DNA of 64,000 bases from Alphaproteobacteria bacterium. GTDB lineage: Bacteria; Pseudomonadota; Alphaproteobacteria; CALKHQ01. Below the pieces are notes generated by a model. The model was given only the letters and a program-made list of their open reading frames with translations. It had not been told where the DNA came from and did no database searches. The DNA is taken from contig JAWKYB010000002.1 of the NCBI GenBank assembly GCA_041396705.1, positions 186,001 to 250,000 on the forward strand, read 5' to 3'. The position numbers and the translations under genes were made by a program. Shown one piece after another: positions 1 to 9,255 of the stretch. Every line of letters begins with the position of its first letter. Position 1 is the stretch's first letter.

Positions 1-572
1 TCCTCGATCGGCTGCCAGCGGCTCGCCCGCTTCTCCATCACCGCACGCTCGGCCGCCGGCAGCTTGGCGAACAGCGGCGCCGGATCGCCGTAGACCACGC
101 TGTTGCGGTCGGAGATCGGCGAGGCGAAAGCAACGCGCACGCCGACGTCGCGCGCGGCGCGCGACACCGCCTCTGCCTCGCGCACCAGCCCTTCCGGATC
201 CTGGGTGTTGTGACAGTGATTGGCCGCGCAGACCCCGCCCTCGGCCATCCGCCCGAAGGCGACGATGGCGCGAAGATAGGGATCGACGCGCGGCTCGCGG
301 CCGAGCGCGTTGAGCCAGACCTCCAGCGCGTCGTCCTTCGCGCCGAACGCCAGGCAGCGCATGCCGCGGCCGTGGTCGTGTGCGTCGGTCGGCGCCGGAA
401 GCGCGGCCAGCCGGCCGGCGCCCGACGGCAGCGACGATGGCGCCGCCGCAGCGACGGCGGCGATCCGCCCGTCGACGATGTCGATGCGGCACGGACCGCC
501 GGCCGCCGCCTCGCCCGGCCGGGCGAGAAGGTGGCCGGCATGGACCGTGGCGACCTGCTGGACGTCAGCCAT
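1..572 (-). CDS. Amidohydrolase (cytosine-deaminase-like), C-terminus cut by window edge
   Basis: About 190 N-terminal residues are visible; the gene runs off the left edge. I take the ATG at 572, preceded by a GGGGGGAG ribosome site. The N-terminal beta-sandwich (residues about 5-55) leads into LAALPAPTDAHDHGRGMR, whose HDH takes the place of the metal-binding HxH of amidohydrolases, and a later CAANHCHNT stretch fits the first barrel strands. Family members hydrolyse amide, amidine or ring C-N bonds in the cytoplasm. It follows the THI5-like binding protein by 36 bases on the same strand, so it probably processes what that transporter imports. The exact substrate cannot be told; a deaminase or a ring-opening hydrolase are both possible. 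Confidence 0.75.
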   Translation of the reverse strand, partial: MADVQQVATVHAGHLLARPGEAAAGGPCRIDIVDGRIAAVAAAAPSSLPSGAGRLAALPAPTDAHDHGRGMRCLAFGAKDDALEVWLNALGREPRVDPYLRAIVAFGRMAEGGVCAANHCHNTQDPEGLVREAEAVSRAARDVGVRVAFASPISDRNSVVYGDPAPLFAKLPAAERAVMEKRASRWQPIE

Positions 573-608
573 CGCTCCCCCCTGGTCCGGCGGCCCGTTC
601 GCGGCGGG

Positions 609-1664
609 TCACAGCGCGGCGTGCGCCTCGGCGATCAGCGCCTGGGTCACCACTTCCTCGACCTTGACCGCGCCCGCCTCCATCTCGCCGGCGGCAACCG
701 AGAACTCCATGCCCTTGGCGAAAACGCCCGGGTCGACCCACAGCAGCCCGTGCTCGGCTGCGTCGCCGACCGGCACGAAGTCGGCCATCAGCAGGCTTTC
801 CGCGGTCTGCGCCTCCAGGTCCAGACCGCGCTGGCCGTATTTCTCGACCATCAGCACGGCCATCTCCTCCGGGTGGTCCAGATGCCATTGCCAACCCTTG
901 ATCTCGGCCCGCAGCCATCGGACCAGAAGCTCGCTCTGCGTGTCCAGCGTCTCGTCGGTGGCGAACAGCACGCCGGCATAGCCCGGCACGCCGAGGTCGT
1001 TCATGTAGGCGATGTGGATGTCGATGCCCCGGGTCTTCAACATCACGCCCTGGTTGGTCGCCCAGCCGTAGTAGCCGTCGACCTGGCCGGCGGCGAGGAT
1101 GCCGGGGTCGGTACCGACCGGGACGTAGTTCACCGTCGCCGGATCGATGCCCGCGGCCAGCAGCAGCGCGTCGACCTGCGGGCGCGTGCCGTTCGGCATG
1201 GCGATGGTCTTGCCCGGAAAATCGGCCAGCGATGCGATCGGGTTCTCGGCCAGGCTCATGATCGCACCCGGAGCCTTCTGCATGATGGCGGCGAAGGCCT
1301 TCACCGGGATGTCGTTGATGCGCGACCGGATCACGCCGTCGACGTCGCTGTCGGACGTCATCGCCTGGCCGGTGGCGACCGCGGCGGTGGTGTCGGTACC
1401 CGGGCCGCCGGCTTCGAACGTCGCCTCGATGCCTTCCTCGGCGAAATAGCCCTGCTCGATGGCGGCGAAATGCCCGCCGAACTGGATCGACTTGATCCAG
1501 CCGAGCTGATGGACGACGGAATCGGCAGCCATCGCGCGGCGCATGCCGCCGGTCAGCGCGGCCGGCGCCAGGAAAACGCCAGACAGCGCCGCCGAAGCGC
1601 TGAGCAGGCGGCGGCGGCTGGTCAGGATGGCGGGCGCGGCAACGCCGGCGCGGATCGTGGTCAT
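609..1664 (-). CDS. ABC transporter substrate-binding protein, NMT1/THI5-like, Tat signal
   Basis: 351 residues from the ATG at 1664, chosen because GGGGAGG lies 7 bases upstream; an upstream in-frame start would add 13 residues and place this site inside the gene. The N-terminus carries a twin-arginine-type signal (TSRRRLLSASAALSGVF) followed by a hydrophobic core and AMA cleavage-like site. The mature part has the family look of NMT1/THI5-type periplasmic binding proteins (QLGWIKSIQFGGHFAAIEQGYFAEEGIEATF; here split by eye into WIKSIQFGG and QGYFAEEGIEA). Members bind pyrimidine precursors, riboflavin-like or sulfonate compounds. No permease or ATPase is visible next to it; these would have to lie left of the window or elsewhere. 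Divergent from the 1907 gene. Confidence 0.82.
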   Translation of the reverse strand: MTTIRAGVAAPAILTSRRRLLSASAALSGVFLAPAALTGGMRRAMAADSVVHQLGWIKSIQFGGHFAAIEQGYFAEEGIEATFEAGGPGTDTTAAVATGQAMTSDSDVDGVIRSRINDIPVKAFAAIMQKAPGAIMSLAENPIASLADFPGKTIAMPNGTRPQVDALLLAAGIDPATVNYVPVGTDPGILAAGQVDGYYGWATNQGVMLKTRGIDIHIAYMNDLGVPGYAGVLFATDETLDTQSELLVRWLRAEIKGWQWHLDHPEEMAVLMVEKYGQRGLDLEAQTAESLLMADFVPVGDAAEHGLLWVDPGVFAKGMEFSVAAGEMEAGAVKVEEVVTQALIAEAHAAL

Positions 1665-1906
1665 GGTCGGACCTCCCCTTTTGCGGTCCGACGACAGCAG
1701 CAAGGCCTATGCCACGCCGCGCAACGCCCCCCGCATGCCCATGAATGCCGCGCGCAGGCGGCACGACTGCCCGCCGATTGTGCACTGCGGCAGCGGCTGC
1801 GCATTGCAGCGGCAGCAAAGCGGCGGTGCAGCACCAGGCACGCCATGGCACGGCTGTTGCTCCGGCCGCTGCAGATGCGGGATCGCCGGCGCCGGGAGGC
1901 GGCTTG

Positions 1907-2761
1907 ATGGGCAAACACAGCATCGGCATGCGCTATGTCGAGGCGAACGGGCTGCGCCAGCTGGTGCGGTTCGCCGGCCATCCGGATGCGCCGACGGTGC
2001 TGCTGATCCACGGCCTGGGCTGGGATTCCACGCTGTGGCTCGACCAGATGCAGACATTGGCCGCGGCCGACTGGCGCGTGGTCGCGCCCGACCTCCGCGG
2101 CATGGGCGCGACCGGCAGTCCGGCGGCACCGTACTCCATACATGGCTATGCGGCGGACGTCGCGGCCCTGCTCGACGCCCTGCGCATCGGGCGCACCGCG
2201 GTGGTCGGCTTCTCGCTCGGCGGCATGATCGCGATGGCGCTGGCCAGCGCCGCGCCGGATCGGATCGGCGCGGCGGTGTTCGCCTGTTGTGCCGCCGCGT
2301 CGACCGACGCGGACCGCGCGGCGACGGAGGCCATGCTCGAACGCGCCGAGGCGATGGGCGCGCAGAAGTTCGCCGAGGAGCAGGCGCTCGCCATCTGGCA
2401 CCCGGACTGGGCGCGCGCCCATCCCGAGCGTATCGCCGCCTTCGTCGGCTGGCGGGCGGCGATGGACCAGCCCGCGCTGTTCCGCGGGTTCCGGGCCGCC
2501 TATGGTGTCGACCTGCGACCGCGGCTGTCGCGGATCAGGGTGCCTTGCCGGGTCATCGTCGCCGACCAGGACGTGTTCCTGCCGGTCGAGGCCGGCGAGG
2601 AGATCGCCGACCGGCTGCCGGACGCCGACTGCGTCATCGTCAGAGGAGCGGGCCACATGGTTCCCATCGAACAGCCGGAAAGCTTCGACATCGCACTGCG
2701 CGGCTTCCTCGACGCCTACTGGCCGGCGATGTCGGCTCCGGCCGCGGGCGCCGCGATATGA
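1907..2761 (+). CDS. Alpha/beta-fold hydrolase, 3-oxoadipate enol-lactonase-like
   Basis: 284 residues. The ATG at 1907 is preceded by GGGAGGC and begins just before the conserved YVEANGLRQLVRF strand; the reading frame is open further upstream but without a ribosome site. Seen directly: oxyanion-hole HGLGWDSTLW, nucleophile elbow GFSLGG, and the late acid and histidine regions VADQDVFLP and GAGHMVPIEQP. This is the PcaD/haloalkane-dehalogenase type fold, cytoplasmic, no signal. It overlaps the next gene by ATGA, so the peptidase and oxygenase downstream are likely made in step with it. Probable role: opening a lactone or ester within the same pathway; the substrate is inferred only from context. 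Confidence 0.85.
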   Translation: MGKHSIGMRYVEANGLRQLVRFAGHPDAPTVLLIHGLGWDSTLWLDQMQTLAAADWRVVAPDLRGMGATGSPAAPYSIHGYAADVAALLDALRIGRTAVVGFSLGGMIAMALASAAPDRIGAAVFACCAAASTDADRAATEAMLERAEAMGAQKFAEEQALAIWHPDWARAHPERIAAFVGWRAAMDQPALFRGFRAAYGVDLRPRLSRIRVPCRVIVADQDVFLPVEAGEEIADRLPDADCVIVRGAGHMVPIEQPESFDIALRGFLDAYWPAMSAPAAGAAI

Positions 2762-3450
2762 GCGAGCCGGTCGGCCTGATCACCGGGTCGGAGCCGTTCG
2801 CCGGCCTGCCGACCAATCCGGCCCAGCTGGTGCTGCCGCATCTCGACGGCCAGGTCGTCGCCGGCCATCGCATCGTCGCGATCGCGACGCCGGTCAGCTA
2901 CGCCCGGCTGCCGACGCTGCTGCCGGAACTGGTCGCCCGGCACCGGCCCGCCTATGTGATGGCGCTCGGGCTCGCCCTCGGCGCCAATGTCGTGCGCGTC
3001 GAGAAGTTCGCCATCAACGCCGCCGCTTTCGGCGTGGCCGACAACGAGGGGGCACGCCCGGCATCGGGCGAGCGCTTCGCCGCCGACGGCCCCGACGGCC
3101 GCGCCGCGACCTGGGACGCGGCGGCGGTGGTCGAGGCGATCATGGCCCAGGGTATCCCGGCCCGCGCGTCCTATCACGCCGGCACCCATCTGTGTAACCT
3201 GACGCTCTACACCTATCTCGCCGCGCTCGAGGCCGCCGGCGCAGCGGCGCCATGCGGGTTCCTGCACCTGCCCTATCTGCCGGAACAGATCGTCTGGATG
3301 ATCCGCCGCCGCGGCGATGCCGGCGACAGCGCACCGACCGCACCGCTCGACCTGCCGAGCATGAGCTTCGACATGCAGCTTGCCGCCGTGCGTGCCGCGG
3401 CCGGCGCGATCGGACGGCAGGCGGCACAGCAAGGGGGAACCACGCAATGA
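2758..3450 (+). CDS. pcp: Pyroglutamyl-peptidase I-like cysteine peptidase (family C15)
   Basis: 230 residues, a little longer than the usual 215. Start is the ATG overlapping the previous stop (ATGA). The C15 features are all visible: early TGSEPFAGLPTNPA (family TGFEPFGG..NP), the catalytic-Glu region RVEKFAIN, the catalytic-Cys region AGTHLCNLTLY and the catalytic-His region GFLHLPYLPEQ. Such enzymes remove N-terminal 5-oxoproline from peptides in the cytoplasm. Sitting between a hydrolase and an oxygenase, with overlapping start/stop codons on both sides, suggests a dedicated substrate carrying a lactam or 5-oxoprolyl group rather than general peptide turnover. The hydantoinase/5-oxoprolinase genes 8 kb away fit the same theme. 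Confidence 0.85.
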   Translation: MSEPVGLITGSEPFAGLPTNPAQLVLPHLDGQVVAGHRIVAIATPVSYARLPTLLPELVARHRPAYVMALGLALGANVVRVEKFAINAAAFGVADNEGARPASGERFAADGPDGRAATWDAAAVVEAIMAQGIPARASYHAGTHLCNLTLYTYLAALEAAGAAAPCGFLHLPYLPEQIVWMIRRRGDAGDSAPTAPLDLPSMSFDMQLAAVRAAAGAIGRQAAQQGGTTQ

Positions 3451-4451
3451 ACCTGGACAGGATGCCGCCGGCCTATGCCCGGGCGCGCGAGATCGCGCCC
3501 GACACCATTCCGCTGATCGACTTCGGCCCCTTTCTCGACGGCGGCGCGGTCGAGCGCCGCGCAGTCGCCGCGGCGATCGGCCAGGCGTGCGAGACCGTCG
3601 GCTTTCTCTACCTGGTCAACCACGGCGTCCCGCAGGCGCTGATCGATGCCGCCTTCGCCGAGAACCGGCGCTTCTTCGCCCAGCCGATGGCCGAGCGGAT
3701 GCGCACGGCGGCGACGCTGGAGCACTGGCGCGGCTACGTGCCATCGAAACTGGAGGGCGAAGGCGGCGCGGTCGGCGGCGCGATCGAGACGTTCCGCCTG
3801 CAGTTGGACCTGCCGCCGGACGATCCCGATGTGCGCGCCGGCAAGCCGCTGCACATGGCGAACCGCTGGCCCGATCATCTACCCGGCTTCCAGGCCGTGG
3901 TGCAGCGCTACTTCGATGCGCAGCTCACGCTGGCCCGCCACCTGCGCCACGCCTTCGCCATGGCGCTCGGCCTGGCCGAGGATTTCTTCGAGCCGTTCTA
4001 TGGCAAACCGCTGGTCCAGCTCAGCCTGCTGCACTACCGCCCACCGCGCTCGCTCAGCGAAGACGACCTGGAGATCGGCGCGGGCGAGCACCGCGACACC
4101 GGCGCCTTCACCCTGCTGATGCAGGACGAAACCGGCGGCCTGGAGGTCGGCCATCGCGCCGGCGAATGGGTGGCGGCGCCGCCGATCCGCGGCGCCTATG
4201 TCATCAACATCGGCGACATGATGATGCACTGGACCAACGGGCGGTTCGTCTCGACCCCGCACCGGGTGGTCAACCGCTCCGCCCGCTCGCGCCATTCGAT
4301 GCCGTTCTTCGTCAACCCGGACTTCGACGTCACGGTCGCGCCGCTGCCCGCGCTGATCCGGCCCGGCGAGCAGCCCGCCTTCGCGCCGCTGCACAACGGC
4401 CGCTTCATGGTCGACTTCTACGACGCCGGCATGGCCTATCTGCGCCGTTGA
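3447..4451 (+). CDS. 2-oxoglutarate/Fe(II) dioxygenase, isopenicillin-N-synthase-like
   Basis: 334 residues from the ATG at 3447, which overlaps the previous stop and follows AAGGGGGAA. The N-terminal DIOX_N part includes IPLIDFGPFL and GFLYLVNHGVP. The double-stranded beta-helix iron ligands are seen as GEHRDTGAF (HxD) and STPHRVVN (distal His), with RHSMPFFVNP supplying the Arg-x-Ser that binds the co-substrate. These soluble enzymes hydroxylate or desaturate small molecules; members near this branch act on flavonoids, thymine-type bases or toxins such as ethylene precursors. With the lactonase-like and 5-oxoprolyl-peptidase partners it probably forms a short catabolic route whose substrate is unknown. 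Converges with the gene at 4468. Confidence 0.88.
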   Translation: MNLDRMPPAYARAREIAPDTIPLIDFGPFLDGGAVERRAVAAAIGQACETVGFLYLVNHGVPQALIDAAFAENRRFFAQPMAERMRTAATLEHWRGYVPSKLEGEGGAVGGAIETFRLQLDLPPDDPDVRAGKPLHMANRWPDHLPGFQAVVQRYFDAQLTLARHLRHAFAMALGLAEDFFEPFYGKPLVQLSLLHYRPPRSLSEDDLEIGAGEHRDTGAFTLLMQDETGGLEVGHRAGEWVAAPPIRGAYVINIGDMMMHWTNGRFVSTPHRVVNRSARSRHSMPFFVNPDFDVTVAPLPALIRPGEQPAFAPLHNGRFMVDFYDAGMAYLRR

Positions 4452-4467
4452 CCGGGCGCCGGCGGCG

Positions 4468-6669
4468 TCACAGCGGGGCGGCGTCGCTCGCGAAGCGACG
4501 CAGCACGTTCTCCGTGATCCGCGACGTGTCGCCGCCATAGCCGTTGGCCGACAGCGTGTACAGCCACGAGATCGAGCCGACGCTGAACACCGCGCCGCCG
4601 TTGGGATAGCCCAGCAGCACGATGTCGCTGCCGATGTAGCCGTTGACCGAGCCGCCGGTGTCGGGCAGCGACGCCAGCTGCTCCTCGATGCAGACCTGAT
4701 AGGCGTCGCTCAGCCGCTGGGTCGAGGCCAGCAGCAGGGCGTGTGCCGGCGTGCCGAGAAGCCGGTTGGCCCGGTCGACCTCGAAGCCGCCGGCGCCGTG
4801 GTTCAGTACCAGCGACGGGCCGGCGCCGAACACGTCGCCTTCGATCCCTTCGAACACGAAGGCAGCGCGCGGGTCGCGGCTGTCGGGCCGGCGCACATAG
4901 GGCACGCCGCGGTCGAAGCCCTGGCCGGAGAAGCCGACTCCCACCGTCTTCTGCGGCGCACGCCCGCGGTCGCGCCACAGGCCGCCCATCTCGCCGGTCA
5001 GACTGATCTGGAATTCGCCCGGCTCGGCCTGCCAGGTGCGCGTGCCGGCGAAGCGCCGGATCTCCGCCTGGCCGGGGTCGTCCGGATCGACCGCGGTCAC
5101 CCAGTAGAAGCCGTTGCCGCCAAGGTACATCAGCCGTCCGCCGCCGTTCAGATAGCCGTCGAGCGAATCCAGCATCGCGCCGGTCCAGTATTCCGGATGC
5201 GCCCCGGTCAGCACCGCGCGATAGGGGCGCAGCAGGTCGATACCGTCGGCATGCAGGTCGTGGTCGGTGATCACGTCGAAGGAAAACCCCTTGGCCTCGA
5301 GCCAGTCGACCAGGCAGAGGTCGGCCGGGAAGCCGTGCGGCGCGTCGAAGGTGCGCGTGCGCGCCTTCGGCCGGAAATCGAGGATCGGCCGGCGCAGATT
5401 GGCCATGCAGACGCCGCTGCCGTCGCCGTGGCTGTCATAGGTGCTCTTCAGCGCGTTGGCCGTCATGTAGGCATAGCGTTCCGGCTGCAGGCCCATGTCC
5501 TGCAGCGGGGCGATGGCGAGGCTGCCGGTGGTGTCCAGCGATTCGTTGGAATAGGCGAGATAGGTCAGCGTTGGCATCAGGAACGCGATGCGGGCCGTCG
5601 GCCTGCCCGCGGCCGGGCGCACGACGAACGGCAGGTGGTCCTCGCCGCCATCGCAGCGCAGGCGCATGGCATAGACGCCGCTCGGCAGGTCGTCCGGCAC
5701 GGTCAGCGCCAGGCTTTCCCGCCAGCCGGCATCGGCCACGTCATCGTCGTGGAAGTGGATGGCGTCATACTCCCGCGCGGCATCGGCGAAGCCCGGCGAT
5801 CCGCTTGTCCAATGTGGCCCGGTGACGCCGCGGGTCGGTCGGTTGTGGGTGCGGCCGTGGCAGCCGTGCGGGCCGGCATCGACGACCGACACCCCGCCGA
5901 TGTCCTGCGACAGGTCCCAGCGGGCGAGCACGTCCGCCCCGTCCGCCGCGCCCCCGGCAGCGGCCAACGCCCGGGCCTCTGTCGGCACGAGCGCCCTGCC
6001 GAACAGGGCCGGTGCCGCCAGCTTGCCGTTGAAGCAGCGGGCGGGCCCCGCCGCGCCGACGGTCCAGGATGCCGCCAGCGTCAGCCGCCCCGGCCGCTGC
6101 CGTCGCGCCGCCGGGCACGCGGCTGCCTCGACCAGAAAGGTTCGCCCGCGGTTTCGCGGCGACCAGGCGGAACAGCCGCATCGCGCCGGAGGTTGCGTCA
6201 TAGCAGGCGCCGACCAGATACCAGTCGCGCGATCAGCAGGCGGTCGAGCGCGATCCGCACGGGCGCGGCGCCAGCGACGACGAACTCCGGCACGCCGGCC
6301 GCGTCGAGGGCGAGCCGCCAGCCGGCGTCGCGCTCGGGGTCGCCGGCACTCGACCAGCGTGTACGGACCCGCTCCCGGTGCGGACGGCCAGACCCAGGCC
6401 AGAACGCTAAACGCCTGCGACGCCGGAGCGGCCCCGCCGCCTTCGACGACGATGCAGCTGCCGGGATGGATCGGCTGCACGTGGCCGGGATAGGTGCCGG
6501 CAGCGGCACGGTCGACGACCGCCTCTTTGGATCCAGGCCCCTTCAGGTTCTCGTCGCCGTGGATCAGCCGGACGAGGTCCGCCCGGTAGTCAGCGGCATC
6601 GCAGTGCACGTGGAACCCAGGCCTCGCCGGCCGCCGCGCTCACCGGTCGCTGTAGCCCGTCACCCGCAT
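4468..6669 (-). pseudogene. N,N-dimethylformamidase large-subunit-like protein, frame-disrupted near the 5' end
   Basis: The expected start is the ATG at 6669 (GGGGGAG upstream), coding for MRVTGYSDR. The frame then changes near 6642 and 6615, runs intact through YRADLVRLIHGDEN and GTYPGHVQPIHPGS, and changes again near 6355, 6226 and 6140. From about 6130 to the stop at 4468 some 550 residues are intact: a LamG-like beta-sandwich segment, then the family core with FLMPTLTYLAYSNE, ERYAYMTANAL and GAHPEYWTGAMLDSL. The Paracoccus enzyme uses a two-Tyr-one-Glu iron site, and suitable Tyr and Glu residues lie in these stretches. It would hydrolyse an N-substituted amide. No small subunit gene is visible beside it. 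Residues stay conserved across each break, so sequencing error is plausible. Confidence 0.75.
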
Positions 6670-6825
6670 CGCCGTTCGCTCCCCCGCATTCCCATACCGC
6701 CCGGCGGTGGCAAGGCCTACTCCCGAAACGATTCCGGGATCGCGATTGACATTCGAACAGGCCGCGCTCAGGCTCGGTTTTCCGGCCCGGGCCCATGGTT
6801 CCGGGCGCGAGGGGGAGAAGCAGTG

Positions 6826-8168
6826 ATGATCGACAAAGTCGTTGGAAAGACTCGCGATGCGCGTGCACGACGGCCGCCTGTCGCGCCGGCGGTTCATGCA
6901 GCATGCAAGCCCCGCTGCCGGCCTGTCGCTGCGGTGGCCCAGAGCCTGCTGATGGCGACCGGCGGCCGCGACGGGCGGCGCCGAACACCGCGCGCTCAGC
7001 GGCGAGATCACACCATGATCAGGGCCCGCATTCCGCGAACGAGGCCGCGTTCGAGGCGATAGTCATCGAGGACTTCAACCGCGACGTCGCGCCGAACGTG
7101 AAGGTCAACTTCACCACCTACGACTGGGCAAACATGAACACGGAGCTGACCACCGGCTTCGCCAGCGGCTCGCCGCCCGACGTGCTGTACCTCGTCGACC
7201 TGATCTATCCGGCCTATGCCCGCCAGGGCGTGCTGCACGACATGACCGAGCTGGTCAGCGACCCGGCCTGGGAAGGCCGAGCACGACGCGATCGAGCCGT
7301 TCGCCTGGGACCTGGCGATCCAGCAGGGCAGCACCTGGGGCGTGCCGTGCTCGGCGCCGTCTACAACATCTTCCTGAACCTGGACCTGCTCGATGCCGCC
7401 GGCGTCACCGGCAGCTGGGACGGCTCCTATGCCGCCATGCTGGAGGCGGCGCAGAAGATGACCCGGGACGACGTCTACGGCTTCTCGATGCGCAGCCGCG
7501 TCGCCGACTTCGCCTTCTGGGACTGGTTCCCCTACATGCACAACGCCGGCGCCGACATCTTCAATGCCGACTGGAGCGGCTGCGGGCTGGACAACGACGA
7601 CGCCAAGGCGGCGATGCAGTTCCTGATCGACATCCACGCCGCCGGCGTTACCCCGGCGGTGGGCAGCGTCGACTGGCAGGGCATGTCCGACATGTTCAAG
7701 GCGGGTCGCATCGCCATCCACCACGGCGAGACACCGATGATCGCCGAACTGATGGCGAACGACCCCGGCTTCCGCTGGGACGTCGCCCGCGCGCCGGGCG
7801 GGCCGCAGGGCCGCACCGCCATGGGCAACTTCGGCATCCTGTGCATCGCCGAGGCCAGCCAGAACAAGGAAGCCGCCTGGGAGTTCATCAAGCACTGGGC
7901 CTCCGGCCCGATGGTCGGCCGCTTCGCCGAGCAGGTGAACCTGCAGGTGGTGCGCTCCGACATCGTCGACGGTCTGTTCGACGGCAACCCGGCGATGCAG
8001 AAGGTGCAGACCGAGTTCGTGCCGACGGTGAAGGGCGTGCAGCCGCATCCCAAGATCCTGCAGGCGATGCAGACGATGTGGCCGACCGCGGAGGACGCCT
8101 ATCTCGGCAACCTGACCGGCGCCGAGGCGATCGACGAGATGTGCGAGGCGATCGAAGGCGTCCTTTGA
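6826..8168 (+). pseudogene. ABC transporter solute-binding protein (CUT1-like), 5' part frame-disrupted
   Basis: Starts at the ATG 6826 after GGGGGAGAAG. A Tat-type signal (GRLSRRRFMQHASPAAG) is readable in a second frame from about 6865, so at least one frame change lies near 6860, more before 7030, and a pair near 7275 and 7360 brackets EHDAIEPFAWDLAIQQG. From about 7365 to the stop the protein is intact (VYNIFLNLDLLDAAGV, SRVADFAFWDWFPY, AAWEFIKHWASGPM), the standard bilobal binding-protein C-terminal half. It is exported and delivers solute to the permeases at 8318 and 9256. The cluster ends in hydantoinase genes, suggesting a cyclic amide or sugar-like ligand. Confidence 0.78.
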
Positions 8169-8189
8169 GGCTTCGCGTCATCCCGATGT

Positions 8190-8280
8190 CGTCATGGCCG
8201 GGCTAGTCCCGGCCATCCACGCCTTGAGACGGCGGTGGAGACAAAGGCGTGGATGCTCGGGACAAGCCCGGGCATGACGA
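8190..8280. repeat. Long imperfect palindrome (dispersed intergenic element, type A)
   Basis: The arm 8190-8225 (core ATGGCCGGGCTAGTCCCGG) and the arm 8245-8280 (core CTCGGGACAAGCCCGGGCAT) are inverted copies differing at about four of 36 positions, with a 19-base loop. RNA from it would form a very stable hairpin between the binding protein and the first permease, where it could trim downstream expression. Sequences of this kind are scattered through many alphaproteobacterial genomes. Confidence 0.8.
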
Positions 8281-8317
8281 CGGATGGGACGGCGCCGATG
8301 GATCGGCCCGACAGCAC

Positions 8318-9253
8318 GTGACTGATCAGACCGGCCCCGCAGGCCCGCGCCCGCGGTTGAGCGTGGAGGAACACCGGCGGCTGCGCCGGCGCTATCGCCT
8401 GCGCCGCACCCTGGTCGCCTATGGCTTCCTGGCGCCGAACCTGCTGTTCTTCGGCGCGTTCCTGATCTTCCCGATGGGCTGGCTGGTCTGGCTGACCTTC
8501 CAGCAGGGCGGCGTGCTCGGGCCGCCGGAATTCGCCGCGCTCGACAACTGGGCGAACGTCTTCGGCGACCGGCTGGTGGTGAAGACCATCGTCAACACCC
8601 TGCTCTACTGCGCGATGGCAATTCCGGCGGTATTCGTGATCGCCATGATCATGGCGCTGTGCCTGAACGCGATCCCGCGCGGCGCGGTGACGATCCGCTC
8701 GATCCTCTATCTGCCGACCCTGCAGCCGGTGCTGATCGCGGCGCTGATGTGGACCTTCGTCCTGCACCCGGACTTCGGCGTGCTGAACGTGATCGCGCGC
8801 GCGGTTTCCGGCGAACCGATCAACTTCCTCGGCGAGCGCGGGCTGGCGCTGCCGACCATCGCGATGATCGAGGTGTGGCGCGGCGTCGGCTTCTGGACGC
8901 TGCTGTTCCTGGCCGGCATCGTCGCGCTGCCGCGGGAGCTTTACTACGCCGCCGAACTCGACGGCGCCGGGCCGGTGCGCCGCTTCGTCCAGCTGACCCT
9001 CCCGTTACTGAAGCCGACCTTCTATTTCGCGGTGATCTTCGCGACCATCGTCAACCTGCAGCTATTCGACAGCGTGTTCGTGCTGACCGACGGCGGCCCG
9101 GTCAACTCGACGGCGACGGTGGCGTGGTACATCTATCGCAGCCTGTTCGCCTTCGGTGAGACCGGATTCGGCGCCGCCCTGTCGCTGACCCTGGTCGCCG
9201 TGGTCCTGCTGCTGACCGTGATCCAGACCACACTGTTGCGGGAGCGGCGCTGA
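8318..9253 (+). CDS. CUT1-type ABC transporter permease (MalF-like)
   Basis: 311 residues from the GTG at 8318. The open frame extends to 8249 but those 23 codons read MDARDKPGHDDG, which is merely the palindromic repeat in translation, so I place the start after it. Six hydrophobic segments are visible, beginning FLAPNLLFFGAFLIFPMGW, and the cytoplasmic EAA loop appears as ELYYAAELDGAGPVRRF. It forms the membrane channel with the 9256 product and is driven by the ATPase at 10237. The stop is followed three bases later by the second permease start, so the two are co-translated. Confidence 0.88.
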   Translation: MTDQTGPAGPRPRLSVEEHRRLRRRYRLRRTLVAYGFLAPNLLFFGAFLIFPMGWLVWLTFQQGGVLGPPEFAALDNWANVFGDRLVVKTIVNTLLYCAMAIPAVFVIAMIMALCLNAIPRGAVTIRSILYLPTLQPVLIAALMWTFVLHPDFGVLNVIARAVSGEPINFLGERGLALPTIAMIEVWRGVGFWTLLFLAGIVALPRELYYAAELDGAGPVRRFVQLTLPLLKPTFYFAVIFATIVNLQLFDSVFVLTDGGPVNSTATVAWYIYRSLFAFGETGFGAALSLTLVAVVLLLTVIQTTLLRERR

Positions 9254-9255
9254 CC

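Noticed and set aside
1665..1906. Possible TPP riboswitch before the THI5-like gene
   Set aside because: The conserved thi-box sequences were not found on the minus strand in this interval.
8249..8317. N-terminal extension MDARDKPGHDDG of the first permease
   Set aside because: This text is the palindromic repeat translated; the protein family starts later.
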